From: Halomonas zincidurans B6
GTDB taxonomy: Bacteria > Pseudomonadota > Gammaproteobacteria > Pseudomonadales > Halomonadaceae
Direction of reading: 5' to 3'
DNA: 64,000 nt
NCBI RefSeq assembly: GCF_000731955.1
Contig: NZ_JNCK01000001.1
Location: forward strand, 1,860,001-1,924,000
The translations under genes were made by a program, and so were the position numbers. Shown in pieces: positions 62,959 to 64,000 of the stretch. The notes under the pieces are model-generated. The model made no database searches. It worked only from the letters and a program-made list of their open reading frames with translations, and had not been told where the DNA came from. How positions within the stretch are numbered: position 1 is the stretch's first letter; each line of letters starts with the position of its first letter.

Positions 62959-63785
62959 TGCAACGTATCGGTGACGCACCGCGTATCCGCCGGCTGCTGA
63001 CCGGCTTGGCGCTGGTCCTGGCGGCGCTGTTCCTGCTGCTGCCGCTGGTGGCGATCTTCGCCCAGGCCTTTGCCGCGGGGCTGGCAATGTTCTGGGCCAA
63101 CCTCAGCGACGAGTACACCCTGGCGGCGATCGGCCTGACGCTGTTCGTCACGTTGCTGACGATTCCCGTCAACTTGATGTTCGGGGTGTTCCTGGCCTGG
63201 CTGGTGACGCGTTTCAACTTTCCCGGAAGGCGGCTATTGCAGACACTCATCGACATCCCCTTCGCCGTCTCGCCGGTGGTCGCCGGGCTCGTCTACCTGC
63301 TGCTCTATGGCCGTAACGGTTGGGTCGGCGGCTGGCTCGACAGTCACGACATCCAGATCATGTTCGCCTGGCCGGGCATCGTGCTGGTGACGATCTTCGT
63401 CACCAGCCCGTTCGTCGCCCGCGAGCTGATTCCGTTGATGCAGGCCCAGGGCTCGCGCGAGGAGGAGGCCGCGGTGACGCTGGGCGCCTCCGGCTGGACG
63501 CTGTTTCGTCGCGTGACGCTGCCCAACATCAAGTGGGCGCTATTGTATGGGGTGATCCTGACCAATGCCCGGGCGGTGGGCGAATTTGGTGCGGTGTCGG
63601 TGGTGTCGGGCTCGATTCGTGGCGAAACCAATACCCTGCCGCTGCATGTCGAACTGCTCTATCAGGACTACAACACCGTCGGTGCCTTCACCGCCGCGGC
63701 GCTGCTGGCCCTGATCGCCCTGTTCACGCTGGCCGCCAAGGCCCTTCTGGAATGGCGCGCCACGCGCCGGGAGACTGCCGCATGA
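62958..63785 (+). CDS. cysW: Sulfate/thiosulfate ABC transporter permease CysW
   Basis: A 275-residue six-helix permease. The EAA loop is REEEAAVTLGASGWTLFRRVTLP. Its ATG shares one base with the cysT stop, and its stop overlaps cysA by 4 bp. Confidence 0.94.
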   Translation: MQRIGDAPRIRRLLTGLALVLAALFLLLPLVAIFAQAFAAGLAMFWANLSDEYTLAAIGLTLFVTLLTIPVNLMFGVFLAWLVTRFNFPGRRLLQTLIDIPFAVSPVVAGLVYLLLYGRNGWVGGWLDSHDIQIMFAWPGIVLVTIFVTSPFVARELIPLMQAQGSREEEAAVTLGASGWTLFRRVTLPNIKWALLYGVILTNARAVGEFGAVSVVSGSIRGETNTLPLHVELLYQDYNTVGAFTAAALLALIALFTLAAKALLEWRATRRETAA

Positions 63786-64000
63786 GCATCCGCCTGAAGA
63801 ACATCGCCAAGACCTTCGATCGCAACGCCGCGCTGGAACCGCTCGACCTGGACATCGGCGACGGCGAGCTGGTCGGCCTGCTGGGCCCTTCGGGCTCGGG
63901 CAAGACCACCCTGTTGCGGATCATCGCCGGGCTCGAGCAGCCCGACCGCCACCCGGCAGGGTCGATTCACTTCGGCGATCGTGACGTCACCCAGGTGCAC
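63782..64000 (+). CDS. cysA: Sulfate/thiosulfate ABC transporter ATPase CysA (partial)
   Basis: Only the first 73 codons lie in the window; the gene runs off the right end. Walker A is LLGPSGSGKTTLLR near residue 34-47. The segment DRHPAGSIHFGDRDVT fits the CysA subgroup. It completes the sbp-cysT-cysW-cysA operon. Confidence 0.92.
   Translation, partial: MSIRLKNIAKTFDRNAALEPLDLDIGDGELVGLLGPSGSGKTTLLRIIAGLEQPDRHPAGSIHFGDRDVTQVH

Overview
The window is GC-rich chromosomal DNA, almost wholly coding, from a gammaproteobacterium that looks like Halomonas or a close relative (Halomonadaceae). This rests on protein character and gene order: gacA-uvrC-pgsA-tRNA(Gly,Cys,Leu), fxsA-groES-groEL, ihfB-lapA-lapB, ygfX-sdhE beside nadB, rpe-gph-trpE and trpGDC as separate units, and metG-rnfB-nth. 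The species cannot be named from sequence alone. No rRNA, CRISPR array, prophage or insertion-sequence transposase is visible.

Layout. 1-7.4 kb: rhomboid protease, a heat-shock-controlled hsp20 gene, DNA polymerase II, a broken phoD end, and a two-gene carboxynorspermidine polyamine pathway. 7.5-17 kb: metG, an orphan rnfB-like gene, nth, GST, a HlyU-like gene, argG, rnt, an HPF/cold-shock fusion, grxD and argF. 17-20.2 kb: a tight four-gene minus-strand operon (acyl-CoA dehydrogenase, PIG-L deacetylase, NodS-like methyltransferase, family 2 glycosyltransferase) of unknown product. 20.5-25.4 kb: tRNA-Ala, gacA, uvrC, pgsA, three tRNAs, then a gene-poor stretch after tRNA-Leu with a zinc-ribbon ORF. 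25.4-34.6 kb: nadB, sdhE/ygfX, ihfB, lapAB, pyrF, a ComEA-like protein, an SDR, fxsA and groESL. 34.9-40.1 kb: fadE, quinone oxidoreductase, an unknown gene and a GDPD.

40.2-48.2 kb concerns cobalamin and the envelope: a GGA-rich sRNA candidate, a cobalamin riboswitch carrying a palindromic insertion, btuB, opgD, a LexA-controlled radical SAM gene, a cob(I)alamin adenosyltransferase, a BtuF-like protein and a SIMPL-domain protein. 48.3-59.4 kb: serS, a YdiJ-type FAD/Fe-S dehydrogenase, trpCDG behind a leaderless-looking trp attenuator, trpE, a GIY-YIG/phosphoglycolate phosphatase fusion and rpe. 59.7-64 kb: an MFS transporter and the sulfate ABC operon, running off the end inside cysA.

Regulation is unusually readable. 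Two sigma-32 promoters with identical 13-nt spacers drive hsp20 and groESL, and hsp20 also has a ROSE-type RNA thermometer over its ribosome binding site. A near-consensus SOS box covers the radical SAM promoter. A cobalamin riboswitch precedes btuB. A short peptide with tandem Trp codons and a classic 1:2/2:3/3:4 stem set precedes trpGDC. The best leads for something new are the four-gene sugar/lipid cassette, the palindromic element inside the riboswitch, the GGA-rich sRNA candidate, the GIY-YIG/Gph fusion and the orphan RnfB.
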